This document shows positions 18,115 to 26,121 of a stretch of DNA of 64,000 nt, piece after piece. Source of the stretch: Bacillota bacterium (GTDB taxonomy: Bacteria; Bacillota; Clostridia; Acetivibrionales; DTU013); the NCBI GenBank assembly GCA_023439545.1, contig JAEXNT010000062.1, positions 1 to 64,000 of the forward strand, in the 5' to 3' direction. Every line of letters starts with the position of its first letter. Within the stretch, counting starts at the first letter, position 1. The position numbers and the translations under genes are program-made. The notes under the pieces are model-generated. The model was given only the letters and a program-made list of their open reading frames with translations. It did no database searches and was not told the origin of the DNA.

Positions 18115-18711
18115 ATGAAGAATATCTATTTTTATGACACTTCGGCAGGGAAGGTCGGGATCGCAGACAATGGGGGAGCGATTACCGATTTGATGTATGT
18201 GGGAGGCGATATGCGGCATAATGCTGATGCCGGTTTGCGGATGTGCACCGACTCCGACCATATGACCGGTGCGGCTGCTGCCGTGAGTACCGACGCAGGT
18301 ATTGATGCCGCTTCAGGTATCACATCCGGGGTTCGGGAGCTGGTCAGGGATCTGTACTCTGCGAACCTGAATGAGACTCCTCTCATCCGGGAGGCTGCAA
18401 AACAGCTGAAGGAATATCTATCGGGAAAACGCAAAACCTTCGACCTTTCATTGGACCCTGAGGGAACGCCGTTTCAGAAGGCTGTTTGGAAAACGTTGAC
18501 CGGGATACCGTATGGCGAGACAAGGACCTATAAGGATATCGCCGAACGTATCGGCAACCCTAAAGCATGCAGAGCCGTGGGAATGGCGAACAATAAAAAC
18601 CCTATTGCGATCCTGATTCCGTGCCATCGCGTGATCGGTGCAGGCGGAAAGCTTGTCGGCTACGCCGGGGGACTGGATATAAAGAAAAAGTTGCTTGATT
18701 TGGAGAAGTAA
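18115..18711 (+). CDS. ogt: Methylated-DNA-protein cysteine methyltransferase
   Basis: A 198-aa suicide repair protein that removes alkyl groups from O6-alkylguanine. The active-site motif IPCHRVIGAGGKLVGYAGGL (acceptor Cys near residue 170) and the upstream helix-turn-helix region with TGIPYGETRTYKDIAERIG are canonical. The N-terminal domain is weakly conserved, as usual. GAGAGG precedes the ATG. It is followed after 4 nt by an AlkD-like gene, so the pair forms an alkylation-repair operon. Confidence 0.93.
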   Translation: MKNIYFYDTSAGKVGIADNGGAITDLMYVGGDMRHNADAGLRMCTDSDHMTGAAAAVSTDAGIDAASGITSGVRELVRDLYSANLNETPLIREAAKQLKEYLSGKRKTFDLSLDPEGTPFQKAVWKTLTGIPYGETRTYKDIAERIGNPKACRAVGMANNKNPIAILIPCHRVIGAGGKLVGYAGGLDIKKKLLDLEK

Positions 18712-18715
18712 AGGC

Positions 18716-19558
18716 ATGACAAGCAAAAGCATAGAAAACAAAAGAATAGAAAACAAAAGAATAGAAAACAAAAGCATAGAAAACAAAAGCACAGAAAACA
18801 AGAATACAGAAAACAAGGACACAGAAAACAAGGACACAGAAAACAGCATTAAGCATGAAAATGCCCTCGATAAAGAATCGATCAAACAGAAACTCCGGAG
18901 CCTCGCCGATGAAAAATACAGGAAATTCAGCGCCGGACTGATACCGGGGGTCGATAACATGCTGGGAGTACGCTTGCCTGAGCTGCGCAAGCTTGGCAAA
19001 GAGCTTTCAAAAGAGGATTGGCAGGCATATCTGACTGATGCGGACGATGAATACTACGAAGAAACGATGCTTCAGGGCATAGTGATCGGGTTGGTTAAGA
19101 CAGATGTCGAACAGAAGCTTTGCCTGATAGCCGGTTTTATTCCCAAAATCAGAAACTGGGCGGTATGTGACAGCTTCTCCGCAGGCCTGGTATTCGTAAA
19201 AAAGAATAAACAGCGTGTGTGGAACTTCCTTAAGACCTATTTTGATTCCGGCAGGGAGTTCGAACTGCGCTTTGCCGCTGTAATGCTTATGGATTACTTT
19301 ATCGACGACGAGCATATCGATGAGGTCCTGAAATTGCTCGGTGGGATCAGGCACGAGGGGTATTACGTCAAAATGGCGGTCGCCTGGGCGCTGTCGGTAT
19401 GCTTTGTCAAATTCCCTGAAAAGACGATGCAATATCTGAAAAATAGTTTTCTGGATGATTTCACCTATAATAAGGCTTTGCAGAAAATAGTAGAATCGAA
19501 CAGGGTGGACGGCAATACAAAAACCCTCATACGCAGCATGAAACGGAAGAATATCTGA
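18716..19558 (+). CDS. AlkD-like DNA alkylation repair protein with repeat N terminus
   Basis: A 280-aa protein. Residues about 55-280 are HEAT-like helical repeats of the AlkC/AlkD family, which excise bulky or cationic alkylated bases (recognisable by YRKFSAGLIPGVDNMLGVRLPELR-type start, NWAVCDSF, EFELRFAAVMLMDYFI). The first ~45 residues are eight copies of a pentapeptide like SIENK, absent from normal family members. The ATG at 18716, with AAAGG upstream, is 4 nt after ogt. The repeat tract may be a disordered charged tail or a slippage-prone 5' region. Confidence 0.85.
   Translation: MTSKSIENKRIENKRIENKSIENKSTENKNTENKDTENKDTENSIKHENALDKESIKQKLRSLADEKYRKFSAGLIPGVDNMLGVRLPELRKLGKELSKEDWQAYLTDADDEYYEETMLQGIVIGLVKTDVEQKLCLIAGFIPKIRNWAVCDSFSAGLVFVKKNKQRVWNFLKTYFDSGREFELRFAAVMLMDYFIDDEHIDEVLKLLGGIRHEGYYVKMAVAWALSVCFVKFPEKTMQYLKNSFLDDFTYNKALQKIVESNRVDGNTKTLIRSMKRKNI
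18725..18844 (+). repeat. 15-bp in-frame repeat at the AlkD N terminus
   Basis: Eight contiguous 15-bp units (AAAAGNATAGAAAAC and variants) encode xIENK or xTENK pentapeptides. Copies 5-8 have drifted. The unit is a multiple of 3, so copy-number change keeps the frame. Confidence 0.88.
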
Positions 19559-19595
19559 GACGCCTTTCCTAAGCTGGGTTTTTTTATAATTCTTA

Positions 19596-19629
19596 TTGAC
19601 AAAGTTAGAGTGTTCGATTACTATAGAAC
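19596..19629 (+). promoter_or_regulatory. arsR-type promoter with overlapping operator
   Basis: TTGACA (19596-19601), a 17-nt spacer and TACTAT (19619-19624) form a strong promoter. The imperfect palindrome GTTCGATTACTATAGAAC (19612-19629) covers the -10. Two further copies of this site lie upstream of gshA. The predicted start of transcription falls on or next to the ATG at 19631. Confidence 0.7.
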
Positions 19630-19630
19630 T

Positions 19631-19942
19631 ATGACAAACACAAATTTAGATCTGGTAAAAATATTTAAAGCGCTCTCGTGCGACCAAAGGCTCTATTTAT
19701 TCAAGAACCTTTATGAGTGGTACGAAGAAAGCAACAGCGAGGATGGGGCCTACACGATAGACGGCGTCGACAGATGCTTCACCAAGGCGTGCTGCTGTAT
19801 GGATCTTTCGCGCTCTACGATCTCACATCATTTAAAGGAACTCCAGAATGCAGGCTTGATCAGCTTTACGAGGAAGGGCCAGAGTTACACGTGCAAAATC
19901 AACCCGGAGGCTGTGCAGGCGGTAAGGGATTTTTTAAAATGA
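19631..19942 (+). CDS. ArsR-family regulator, cysteine-rich
   Basis: A 103-aa ArsR/SmtB-type winged-helix repressor: LVKIFKALSCDQRLYLF (helix 1-2), LSRSTISHHLKELQNAGLISFTRKG (recognition helix and wing). A Cys cluster, RCFTKACCCMDLS, directly precedes the recognition helix, the place where metal or thiol sensing often occurs in this family. The ATG has no ribosome binding site and lies about 7 nt after the -10, so the mRNA may be leaderless. Alternatively translation could start at GTG 19610, but that lies upstream of the predicted transcript. Three matching operators suggest autoregulation and control of gshA-cysE. Confidence 0.85.
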   Translation: MTNTNLDLVKIFKALSCDQRLYLFKNLYEWYEESNSEDGAYTIDGVDRCFTKACCCMDLSRSTISHHLKELQNAGLISFTRKGQSYTCKINPEAVQAVRDFLK

Positions 19943-19960
19943 TTTTTTTATGGCCTAAGA

Positions 19961-19978
19961 GTTCGATAGTTATAGAAT
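19961..19978 (+). promoter_or_regulatory. ArsR-type operator copy 2
   Basis: GTTCGATAGTTATAGAAT matches the arsR promoter palindrome at 14 of 18 positions. It lies 80 nt upstream of the gshA start. A possible promoter, TTATGG (19948-19953), 17 nt, TATAGA (19971-19976), overlaps it. Confidence 0.6.
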
Positions 19979-20000
19979 AATAGTATATTGCGGCTTGTTT

Positions 20001-20018
20001 GTTCGATAGTTGTGAAAT
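20001..20018 (+). promoter_or_regulatory. ArsR-type operator copy 3
   Basis: GTTCGATAGTTGTGAAAT repeats the first ten bases of copy 2 exactly, 40 bp downstream of it (about four helical turns), and ends 22 nt before the gshA start. Phased paired sites suggest cooperative binding. Confidence 0.55.
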
Positions 20019-20040
20019 GGTGATACAAGTGAGGGTTAGT

Positions 20041-21864
20041 ATGAATAAGGATTTTTACGAGGTAATAAAGCAGTTCCAAGGCGATAGTGGAGAGCTTTTG
20101 CTGAATGGGAAATGGGGGCTGGAGCGGGAAGCCCAGCGAATAACTCCCGAAGGGGAGCTTGCATTGACGCCGCATCCCACAGCCTTTGGGAACAAGCTCG
20201 AAAACCCCTATATAACCACAGATTTTTCGGAAAGCCAGGTCGAGCTCATCACACCTCCCTTTGGAAAAATCGAGCAGGTGTACGGCTATCTGTCGTGGCT
20301 CCAGAAATATGCCGAGAAGGCACTGCGGAATGAGCTTCTCTGGCCATTGAGTATGCCGCCGCGGCTGCCTGATGAAAAGGACATCCCGATCTCGATGTTC
20401 GACGAATCGGCTGAAGGGAGGGAAAAGGAGATATACCGGAAAGGCCTTGCACTCCGATATGGCAAGAAAATGCAGATGATCTCGGGCATACATTTCAATT
20501 TCTCGTACGGTGGAAGGCTGCTTGAGCACCTGTATCGGTTATATGCTGAAGGGGAGGACAGAAGGTCTTTCAAAGACGGCTTGTATTTCTCGGCGGCAAG
20601 GAATTTTTTGAGGTTCCGCTGGCTGCTGATCTACCTGTTCGGGGCATCACCGGGTATGGATACTACATTTTACTCCGTCATTGATGAAGAACTGGAGATA
20701 GTATCGCGCTGCTGTCCCGAGTGCTGCAGCCCTGTCGAGGGTATCGAAGAGCATGCGGCGTCGCTTCGCGTCAGCCGTTTCGGATATTCGGACTCGGTGC
20801 GGGGCAGGAACAGCGTTTCATATAATAGTCTTAAAGACTACATTACGGGAATACGAAGGCTGATGGCCACTAAAAGCAGGGCGTTCACAAGGCTCGGATT
20901 ATTCAGTGACGGAGAACAGATCCAGTTGAACGGGAATGTGCTGCAGAAGGAGAGTGAATTCTATTCGCCTATCAGGCTCAAGCAGAGGACGGGAAAGGGA
21001 CAAAGCCAGCTGGATGCGTTGGAACTGAACGGCGTAGGATATGGGGAAGTCAGGATAGTCGATCTCGACCCGTTTGAGAAAACAGGTATAAGCCTTCAGC
21101 AAATGCGTTTCCTGCAGCTTTTCATGCTGTTCTGCCTGCTTGAAAAAAGCGGTCCCATAAGTGCATCCGAGCTTGAAAGAATTAACGTAAATCATCATCT
21201 TACGGCGCTGTCGGGTCGTAAAAGCAAGCTCCGGCTTTATGGATACGAAGGCGGGAGGATCCCGCTGAAGGAGTGGAGCCTTTCGATTCTGGGAAAGCTC
21301 ATGAGGCTCGCTGAGTTGATCGATATGGCCGGAGCGGAGGAAAAAAGCGGAGCCTATGGAGATATGGCCGGAGCAGAGGAGAAAAACGGAGCCTATGGAG
21401 ATATGGCCGGAGCGGAGGAAAAAAGCGGAACCTATGGAGATATGACCAGAACCGCCGGCGCTCGTGAAGCCGGCATATATGCGGAATGTGTCGGCAGGGA
21501 ATATAAAAAAGTACTTGATCCCTCACTGCTGCCGTCCGCCAGGATCCGTAGGGAAATGGCCATTCGCGGTGAAAGCTTCCTGGATTTCGGAATCAAAAAG
21601 GCTATGGAACACAGATACGGGAATACTGCCAGGCAGACGGAAGTGCCGGACGGAGTTCCGGAGCTCCGGGAATCGGATATCACTGAGGTACAGGCTGCAG
21701 GAACAATGAAAATCCGAGCTGCAGGAACAGCTGAAGTCCAAGCTGCCGGAGCAACTGAAGTTCAGGCTGCAGGGATTTTGAAGGCTTCCTTGGATGGCTC
21801 TCTGCCGGCGGCCTTATCCGGTGTAACGTCAGGTGTGTTATACAACGATTTATTGGAGGTTTGA
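20041..21864 (+). CDS. gshA: Glutamate-cysteine ligase (GshA, GshF N-terminal type)
   Basis: A 607-aa gamma-glutamylcysteine synthetase, first step of glutathione synthesis. The core matches the N-terminal half of Gram-positive GshF or gamma-proteobacterial GshA: GLEREAQRITPEG, TTDFSESQVELITPP, ISGIHFNFSYG, and the RVSRFGYSD region. A C-terminal extension of about 150 residues includes three 13-residue repeats and an Ala/Gly/Val-rich repeat tract. ATG at 20041 with GAGGG 6 nt upstream; a longer TTG-initiated frame lies across the operators. The stop is 2 nt before the ATP-grasp gene, so the two activities fused in GshF are here separate genes. Confidence 0.9.
   Translation: MNKDFYEVIKQFQGDSGELLLNGKWGLEREAQRITPEGELALTPHPTAFGNKLENPYITTDFSESQVELITPPFGKIEQVYGYLSWLQKYAEKALRNELLWPLSMPPRLPDEKDIPISMFDESAEGREKEIYRKGLALRYGKKMQMISGIHFNFSYGGRLLEHLYRLYAEGEDRRSFKDGLYFSAARNFLRFRWLLIYLFGASPGMDTTFYSVIDEELEIVSRCCPECCSPVEGIEEHAASLRVSRFGYSDSVRGRNSVSYNSLKDYITGIRRLMATKSRAFTRLGLFSDGEQIQLNGNVLQKESEFYSPIRLKQRTGKGQSQLDALELNGVGYGEVRIVDLDPFEKTGISLQQMRFLQLFMLFCLLEKSGPISASELERINVNHHLTALSGRKSKLRLYGYEGGRIPLKEWSLSILGKLMRLAELIDMAGAEEKSGAYGDMAGAEEKNGAYGDMAGAEEKSGTYGDMTRTAGAREAGIYAECVGREYKKVLDPSLLPSARIRREMAIRGESFLDFGIKKAMEHRYGNTARQTEVPDGVPELRESDITEVQAAGTMKIRAAGTAEVQAAGATEVQAAGILKASLDGSLPAALSGVTSGVLYNDLLEV
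21322..21438 (+). repeat. 39-bp in-frame repeat in gshA
   Basis: Three contiguous 39-bp units (21322, 21361, 21400) encode DMAGAEEKSGAYG variants. A second imprecise repeat follows near 21690-21780, with AAGTxEVQ-like octapeptides. Confidence 0.85.
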
Positions 21865-21866
21865 TT

Positions 21867-22856
21867 ATGGAAAATTCCAAATATACCGGTCTGGAGCTTT
21901 CTACCCAGATCGTTATCAAAGAGGCGTTAAGTAGAGGGATCGAGGTCGATATACTGGACGCCGGCGATAATTTCATAAGGCTTAGGAAAAATGGCAGGAC
22001 CGAATATGTAAAGCAGGCTACCAGGACCTCTGCCGACACTTATATATCCCCGCTCATCATGGAAAATAAAGAGGTCACGAAAATCGTGCTCCGGGAAAGC
22101 GGCATAAATGTTCCGGGCGGTGTAACGGTAAGGTCGGAAGATGAGGCGCTATCAGCATTCGAAGAATTCAGACGCAAGGATATCGTTGTGAAACCCAAAT
22201 CGACCAATTTCGGAAAGGGAGTCGTGATACTGAAGCAGCCCTACGGCGGGAGTGATTACCTGGGAGCCGTGAAGCAGGCGTTGGGCTATGATGACTACGT
22301 AATGCTGGAGGAATTCGTACCGGGCAGGGAATTCAGGTTCCTGGTAATCGGAGATGAAGTGGCGGCGATCCTTCACCGGGTCCCGGCAAATGTCACAGGC
22401 GACGGCGTACATACGATCGAAGAGCTTGTCGGCGAAAAGAATAAGGATCCGCTGAGAGGAAAGGGGTATGTGACCCCTCTCGAAAAAATCAGACTCGGTG
22501 AGGTCGAAAGGGAATACCTTGCATTCCAGGACAGGGATTTCAGTTATGTGCCCCGGGAAAATGAAATTGTCTATCTGAGGGAAAATTCGAATATAAGCAC
22601 GGGCGGCGACAGTATCGACTATACGGACGAGATACGGGACGAGTACAAACAGATTGCAGTTAATGCTGCAAAGGCGGTTGGGGCGAGGATATGCGGAGCC
22701 GATATCATAATCCGCGATATCTCGGAGAAGCCGGACGGTACCAACCACAGTATAATCGAGCTCAACTTCAATCCCGCGCTGCATATACACGATTTTCCCT
22801 ACCGCGGCGAAAACAGGCATGTAGAGGGAAAAGTGCTGGATCTTCTGGGGTTCTGA
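21867..22856 (+). CDS. ATP-grasp ligase, glutathione synthetase half of GshF
   Basis: A 329-aa ATP-grasp enzyme resembling the C-terminal domain of GshF and cyanophycin synthetase. Visible are VVKPKSTNFGKGV (ATP-binding Lys), MLEEFVPGREFRFLVIG, RVPANVTGDG and the metal-binding ICGADIII / IIELNFNPALHIHDFPYRG. Placed after gshA it most likely adds Gly to gamma-Glu-Cys. Start at ATG 21867, since GGAGG is 7 nt upstream; the frame opens 2 codons earlier at a TTG. A different acceptor (forming another thiol) cannot be excluded. Confidence 0.87.
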   Translation: MENSKYTGLELSTQIVIKEALSRGIEVDILDAGDNFIRLRKNGRTEYVKQATRTSADTYISPLIMENKEVTKIVLRESGINVPGGVTVRSEDEALSAFEEFRRKDIVVKPKSTNFGKGVVILKQPYGGSDYLGAVKQALGYDDYVMLEEFVPGREFRFLVIGDEVAAILHRVPANVTGDGVHTIEELVGEKNKDPLRGKGYVTPLEKIRLGEVEREYLAFQDRDFSYVPRENEIVYLRENSNISTGGDSIDYTDEIRDEYKQIAVNAAKAVGARICGADIIIRDISEKPDGTNHSIIELNFNPALHIHDFPYRGENRHVEGKVLDLLGF

Positions 22857-22937
22857 AAAGAACTTTAGGACTCTGAAATAGTCTGGTGATGGCGTAAATT
22901 AGTAAGGAAGTGTGTTTTAAGGAGGGTGTTTGTATAA

Positions 22938-23543
22938 ATGTCGTTGGCGGATATATTTCGATTGCCCTATTTTTCAAACGTATCCAAGTCTTTTTTAGAG
23001 ATAGGTTATCTGTATCATGATTTTTTATTTGCATACAGGAAGGACCCCGCCCTGCGAGGGAAGCTCTTCGCCATACCCGAATTGTTGACATATGCGGGGC
23101 TTTGGGCGATTACCTTTCACAGGCTGGCACATTTTATCCGTGCCCTTGGCGTTCCGTTCTTCCCGAGACTGATCTCGCAGATCTCAAGACTGCTCACGGG
23201 CATCGAGATCCATCCCGGCGCAAGCATAGGAAAGGGGTTCTTTATAGACCACGGAAGCGGCGTCGTTATCGGTGAAACGGCGGAAATCGGAGAAAATGTA
23301 CTGGTATACCATCAGGTGACGCTTGGAAACGCCAATCCCTCTTCCTCAGGCAAACGCCATCCCACCATAGGCAGCAATGTCGTTATAGGAGCAGGCGCAA
23401 AGCTGCTCGGTCCGGTAATAGTGGGGGACTTTTCCGTGATCGGCGCCGGTACAATAGTGACGAAAGACATTCCGACGCATTCGGTCGTTGTCGGTAACCC
23501 GGGAAAGGTTATCAAGCGGTTCGGGCTCAGGATAGTATCATAG
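22938..23543 (+). CDS. cysE: Serine O-acetyltransferase
   Basis: A 201-aa left-handed beta-helix acetyltransferase that makes O-acetylserine, the carbon acceptor for cysteine synthesis. The hexapeptide-repeat region includes [37 protein letters not shown] and [16 protein letters not shown]; catalytic His residues are in FIDHGSG and VYHQVT. The N-terminal helical domain is short, as in Gram-positive CysE. It follows the glutathione genes by 81 nt with its own GGAGGG and likely belongs to the same operon, coupling cysteine supply to glutathione. Confidence 0.93.
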   Translation: MSLADIFRLPYFSNVSKSFLEIGYLYHDFLFAYRKDPALRGKLFAIPELLTYAGLWAITFHRLAHFIRALGVPFFPRLISQISRLLTGIEIHPGASIGKGFFIDHGSGVVIGETAEIGENVLVYHQVTLGNANPSSSGKRHPTIGSNVVIGAGAKLLGPVIVGDFSVIGAGTIVTKDIPTHSVVVGNPGKVIKRFGLRIVS

Positions 23544-23586
23544 GACTTATTTTTAATTTAACTGGAAAAATTTTTATATATTTCTG

Positions 23587-23649
23587 TTGACTGTCATGGG
23601 ATATTATGCTATTATTTTTCAAACATACTAATCATATAAAAATAGTATG
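23587..23649 (+). promoter_or_regulatory. Promoter with CymR-like operator (ABC operon)
   Basis: TTGACT (23587-23592), 17 nt, TATTAT (23610-23615), then AAACATACTAATCATATA (23621-23638). The operator contains a perfect inverted repeat CATACTA (23624-23630) / TAGTATG (23643-23649). The same 18 bases occur in the promoter of the nitrogenase-like operon at 26067. The position, at and just after the predicted start site, fits a repressor. Confidence 0.75.
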
Positions 23650-23673
23650 ATAAAAACGAGGTGATAGTATAAC

Positions 23674-24090
23674 ATGAAGAACAGAATTTTCTCGGGGACT
23701 TTTTTTATTGTATCGGGGAGCTTGATCGCTTTGGGACCCCAGTTCCTGTTCAAGGTGTGCGAACGCATGGGCGACAAAACCATGAAATGCTTTTGGACTT
23801 CACGTGCCGAACTGGGAATTGGAGCATTGATAGCGATCACAGGGCTTTTCCTGCTTTTTGCGAGGTCGAATCAGGTAAGGTTCGGAATTAATATATCCAT
23901 TGTACTTGCCGGCATACTGGCTGCACTTGTGCCGACAGTATTGATAGGCGTCTGTCCTATGCCGACGATGCAGTGCCGCCTTCTTACCCTTCCGTCCATT
24001 CTGATAATCAGCATATTAATAGAAGCAGTCAGTATAGCCAATATTTTTTACCTAATCAAAATAGATAAAAAGCCGGCAGTAGCCTTATGA
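23674..24090 (+). CDS. DUF4418-family membrane protein
   Basis: A 138-aa protein with four hydrophobic helices. The KCFWTSRAELGIGAL segment with paired Cys residues (FKVCERMGDKTMKCFW, IGVCPMPTMQC) resembles DUF4418 proteins, which are often encoded beside FtsX/LolD-type ABC transporters. Function is unknown; the conserved Cys pairs outside the membrane could bind metal or thiol (inference). It overlaps the next gene by 4 bp (ATGA) and is first in an operon under a sulfur-type operator. Confidence 0.72.
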   Translation: MKNRIFSGTFFIVSGSLIALGPQFLFKVCERMGDKTMKCFWTSRAELGIGALIAITGLFLLFARSNQVRFGINISIVLAGILAALVPTVLIGVCPMPTMQCRLLTLPSILIISILIEAVSIANIFYLIKIDKKPAVAL

Positions 24091-25298
24091 ACAGAGGAGC
24101 CCTGACTACCGTAACGATCTCTGTGAATAATTTGAAACGACGGCCATTCCGTACACTATGCCTGTTGCTCGTGGTAGCTGTATTATCATTCGTACTGTTC
24201 GGAGGCTCGGTAATGACTTTGAGTCTGAAAAACGGCGCCGACAGCATGTCAAAGCGGCTTGGCGCCGATGCCATGGCGGTGCCGGCAGGGTATGACCGGG
24301 AGGTGCAGGGTGCACTGCTTAGAGGCGAACCAAGTACTGTCTATATGAATGATGATGTTCCGGGACGGGTCATTTCTGTAGACGGAGTAGGTGAAGCTTC
24401 GCCCCAGCTTTTTGTCGCTACCTTCAGCGCCGATTGCTGTTCACTGCCTATCCAGCTTATTGGCTTCGAGCCTGAAACCGATTTTGTCATTCAGCCATGG
24501 CTTAGTACACAAATCACCAGGGAGCTGAAGGATGATGAAATTGTGGTCGGCAGCAGCGTCAATGCAGATGCTGGCGACATACTGACTTTTTTCAACAGAG
24601 ACTATAAAGTGGCTGCCAGACTCGATAAAACGGGAATGGGCTTCGATACGTCAGCTTTTATGAATATGAATGCGGCGGACAGGGCAGTTATTGATTATAT
24701 AAAAATGGGGGGAAAATCTTTTCCCAAAGATAAGCGGTCTGTCTCATCGGTAATGATAAAAGTAAAGCCCGGGTACAGTACGGGCAGTGTTGCCGAAGGC
24801 ATACGGAAGGCTCTTGCGGAGGACGGCATAGACGTCGTTTTGACAAAAAGCATGATTAACAGCGTTTCAAACGGATTAGACCTTCTGACACGGTTAACAG
24901 TGGCGCTTTCGGTTTTGTTCTGGCTGCTGGGAACGGTAGTTCTCGGGATAATATTCTCGGTCGTATTGAATGAGAGAAAAAAGGAATTCGGTATTCTGAG
25001 GGCGCTTGGCGCAGACAGAACTAAACTGGCCGGGATTGTTTTATGCGAATCGTCCATCATAAGCCTTTGCGGAGCTATTGCGGGCATATTGCTGGCAGGG
25101 CTCTTGCTGCTACCCTTTGGCGCTTATTTCGGCATAAGGCTGAATACGCCTTTTCTGCAGCTGCCTGTCGGGAGCATGCTGGCTCTCGCAGCGATATGCC
25201 TGCTGGTTTCGGCTGCAGTCGGACCTGTTTCTTCGGCATATTCAGCAATCAAAATCGGAACAACCGAAACCTATGACATAATGAGGGAGGATGCATGA
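24087..25298 (+). CDS. FtsX/MacB-type ABC transporter permease
   Basis: A 403-aa permease: one N-terminal helix (about residues 20-45), a large extracytoplasmic domain (50-260), and three C-terminal helices (about 270-385) with the FtsX signature region ERKKEFGILRALGADRTKL. This is the MacB/LolE fold, in which the protein drives mechanical work or export without a transmembrane substrate channel. It overlaps both neighbours by 4 bp, forming a tight three-gene unit with the DUF4418 protein and the ATPase. What it moves is unknown; the shared operator points to sulfur or thiol physiology. Confidence 0.85.
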   Translation: MNRGALTTVTISVNNLKRRPFRTLCLLLVVAVLSFVLFGGSVMTLSLKNGADSMSKRLGADAMAVPAGYDREVQGALLRGEPSTVYMNDDVPGRVISVDGVGEASPQLFVATFSADCCSLPIQLIGFEPETDFVIQPWLSTQITRELKDDEIVVGSSVNADAGDILTFFNRDYKVAARLDKTGMGFDTSAFMNMNAADRAVIDYIKMGGKSFPKDKRSVSSVMIKVKPGYSTGSVAEGIRKALAEDGIDVVLTKSMINSVSNGLDLLTRLTVALSVLFWLLGTVVLGIIFSVVLNERKKEFGILRALGADRTKLAGIVLCESSIISLCGAIAGILLAGLLLLPFGAYFGIRLNTPFLQLPVGSMLALAAICLLVSAAVGPVSSAYSAIKIGTTETYDIMREDA

Positions 25299-25975
25299 TG
25301 CTGCTGGAGCTGCGGCAATTGAAAAAAGAGTACAGCCGCGGGGGAAAAACCTTCTCTGCTGTTGATAGCATTGACCTTAGTGTGGAGCAGGATGACTTCA
25401 TCTGCATAAACGGCCGGTCGGGAAGCGGAAAGAGCACACTGCTCGGTATGATCGCAGGACTGCTTTCTCCGACATCGGGTAGTATCGTTTTCGAAGGCTG
25501 TGATTTATCTGAAATGAGCGACCGGAAATTATCGTATATTAGAAACTCCAGGATAGGATATATTCCCCAGGGACGAAGCATTATAGCGAACCTGACGGCT
25601 TTGGACAATATAAGGCTTCCGTTCTTTCTGCAGGGCAGAAAGGGGGATCCTTCCGGAAAAGCATTGTCTCTGCTTGATGCCATGGGGCTTGCCGGGCTTG
25701 CGGATACATATCCGTCTCAGCTGTCGGGGGGCGAATTGCGGCGCGTTTCAATAGCCAGGGCGCTGATAAATTCCCCCAGCCTCATACTGGCTGATGAACC
25801 GACCGGCGATCTCGATCCGCTTGCGACCCAGGAAATAATGCGGCTGCTTAAGAGTATCACAACCGCGGGCACTGCGGTCATTATAGTCACGCACGAGCCG
25901 GATTTATACGGATTCGGTAATAAGCTGTATACCATGGATACGGGAAGTTTGAGGGAAACGGCAATACGCTTTTGA
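25295..25975 (+). CDS. LolD/MacB-type ABC transporter ATP-binding protein
   Basis: A 226-aa ABC ATPase with Walker A GRSGSGKSTLLG, Q-loop IPQGRS, signature LSGGELRRVSIARAL, Walker B LILADEPTGDLD and the switch His in VTHEP. The ADEPTGDLD form is typical of the LolD/MacB/FtsE branch, matching its permease partner, which it overlaps by 4 bp. Two adjacent ATG codons (25295, 25298) are both possible starts. The operon ends here; the next promoter belongs to cysK. Confidence 0.92.
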   Translation: MMLLELRQLKKEYSRGGKTFSAVDSIDLSVEQDDFICINGRSGSGKSTLLGMIAGLLSPTSGSIVFEGCDLSEMSDRKLSYIRNSRIGYIPQGRSIIANLTALDNIRLPFFLQGRKGDPSGKALSLLDAMGLAGLADTYPSQLSGGELRRVSIARALINSPSLILADEPTGDLDPLATQEIMRLLKSITTAGTAVIIVTHEPDLYGFGNKLYTMDTGSLRETAIRF

Positions 25976-26026
25976 GCAAAAACCCACTAAACAAATATAA
26001 ATTATTATATATTTTTCTATAATTTA

Positions 26027-26084
26027 TTGACAATGCTAAATATTAGGGCTAATATTTTTATATACAAAACATACTAATCATATA
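26027..26084 (+). promoter_or_regulatory. Promoter with CymR-like operator (nitrogenase-like operon)
   Basis: TTGACA (26027-26032), 17 nt, TAATAT (26050-26055), then AAACATACTAATCATATA (26067-26084), identical over 18 nt to the operator of the upstream ABC operon. This is the only evident promoter before cysK and the collinear nitrogenase-like genes. The Rrf2-family regulator at 41768 is the best candidate for binding it. Confidence 0.78.
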
Positions 26085-26121
26085 TGAATTATATAAAATA
26101 AATAATATAGGGGGTATCTAC

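Noticed and set aside
17972..18115. SAM riboswitch or T-box before metY
   Set aside because: The leader is short, with only a 9-bp inverted repeat around the promoter.
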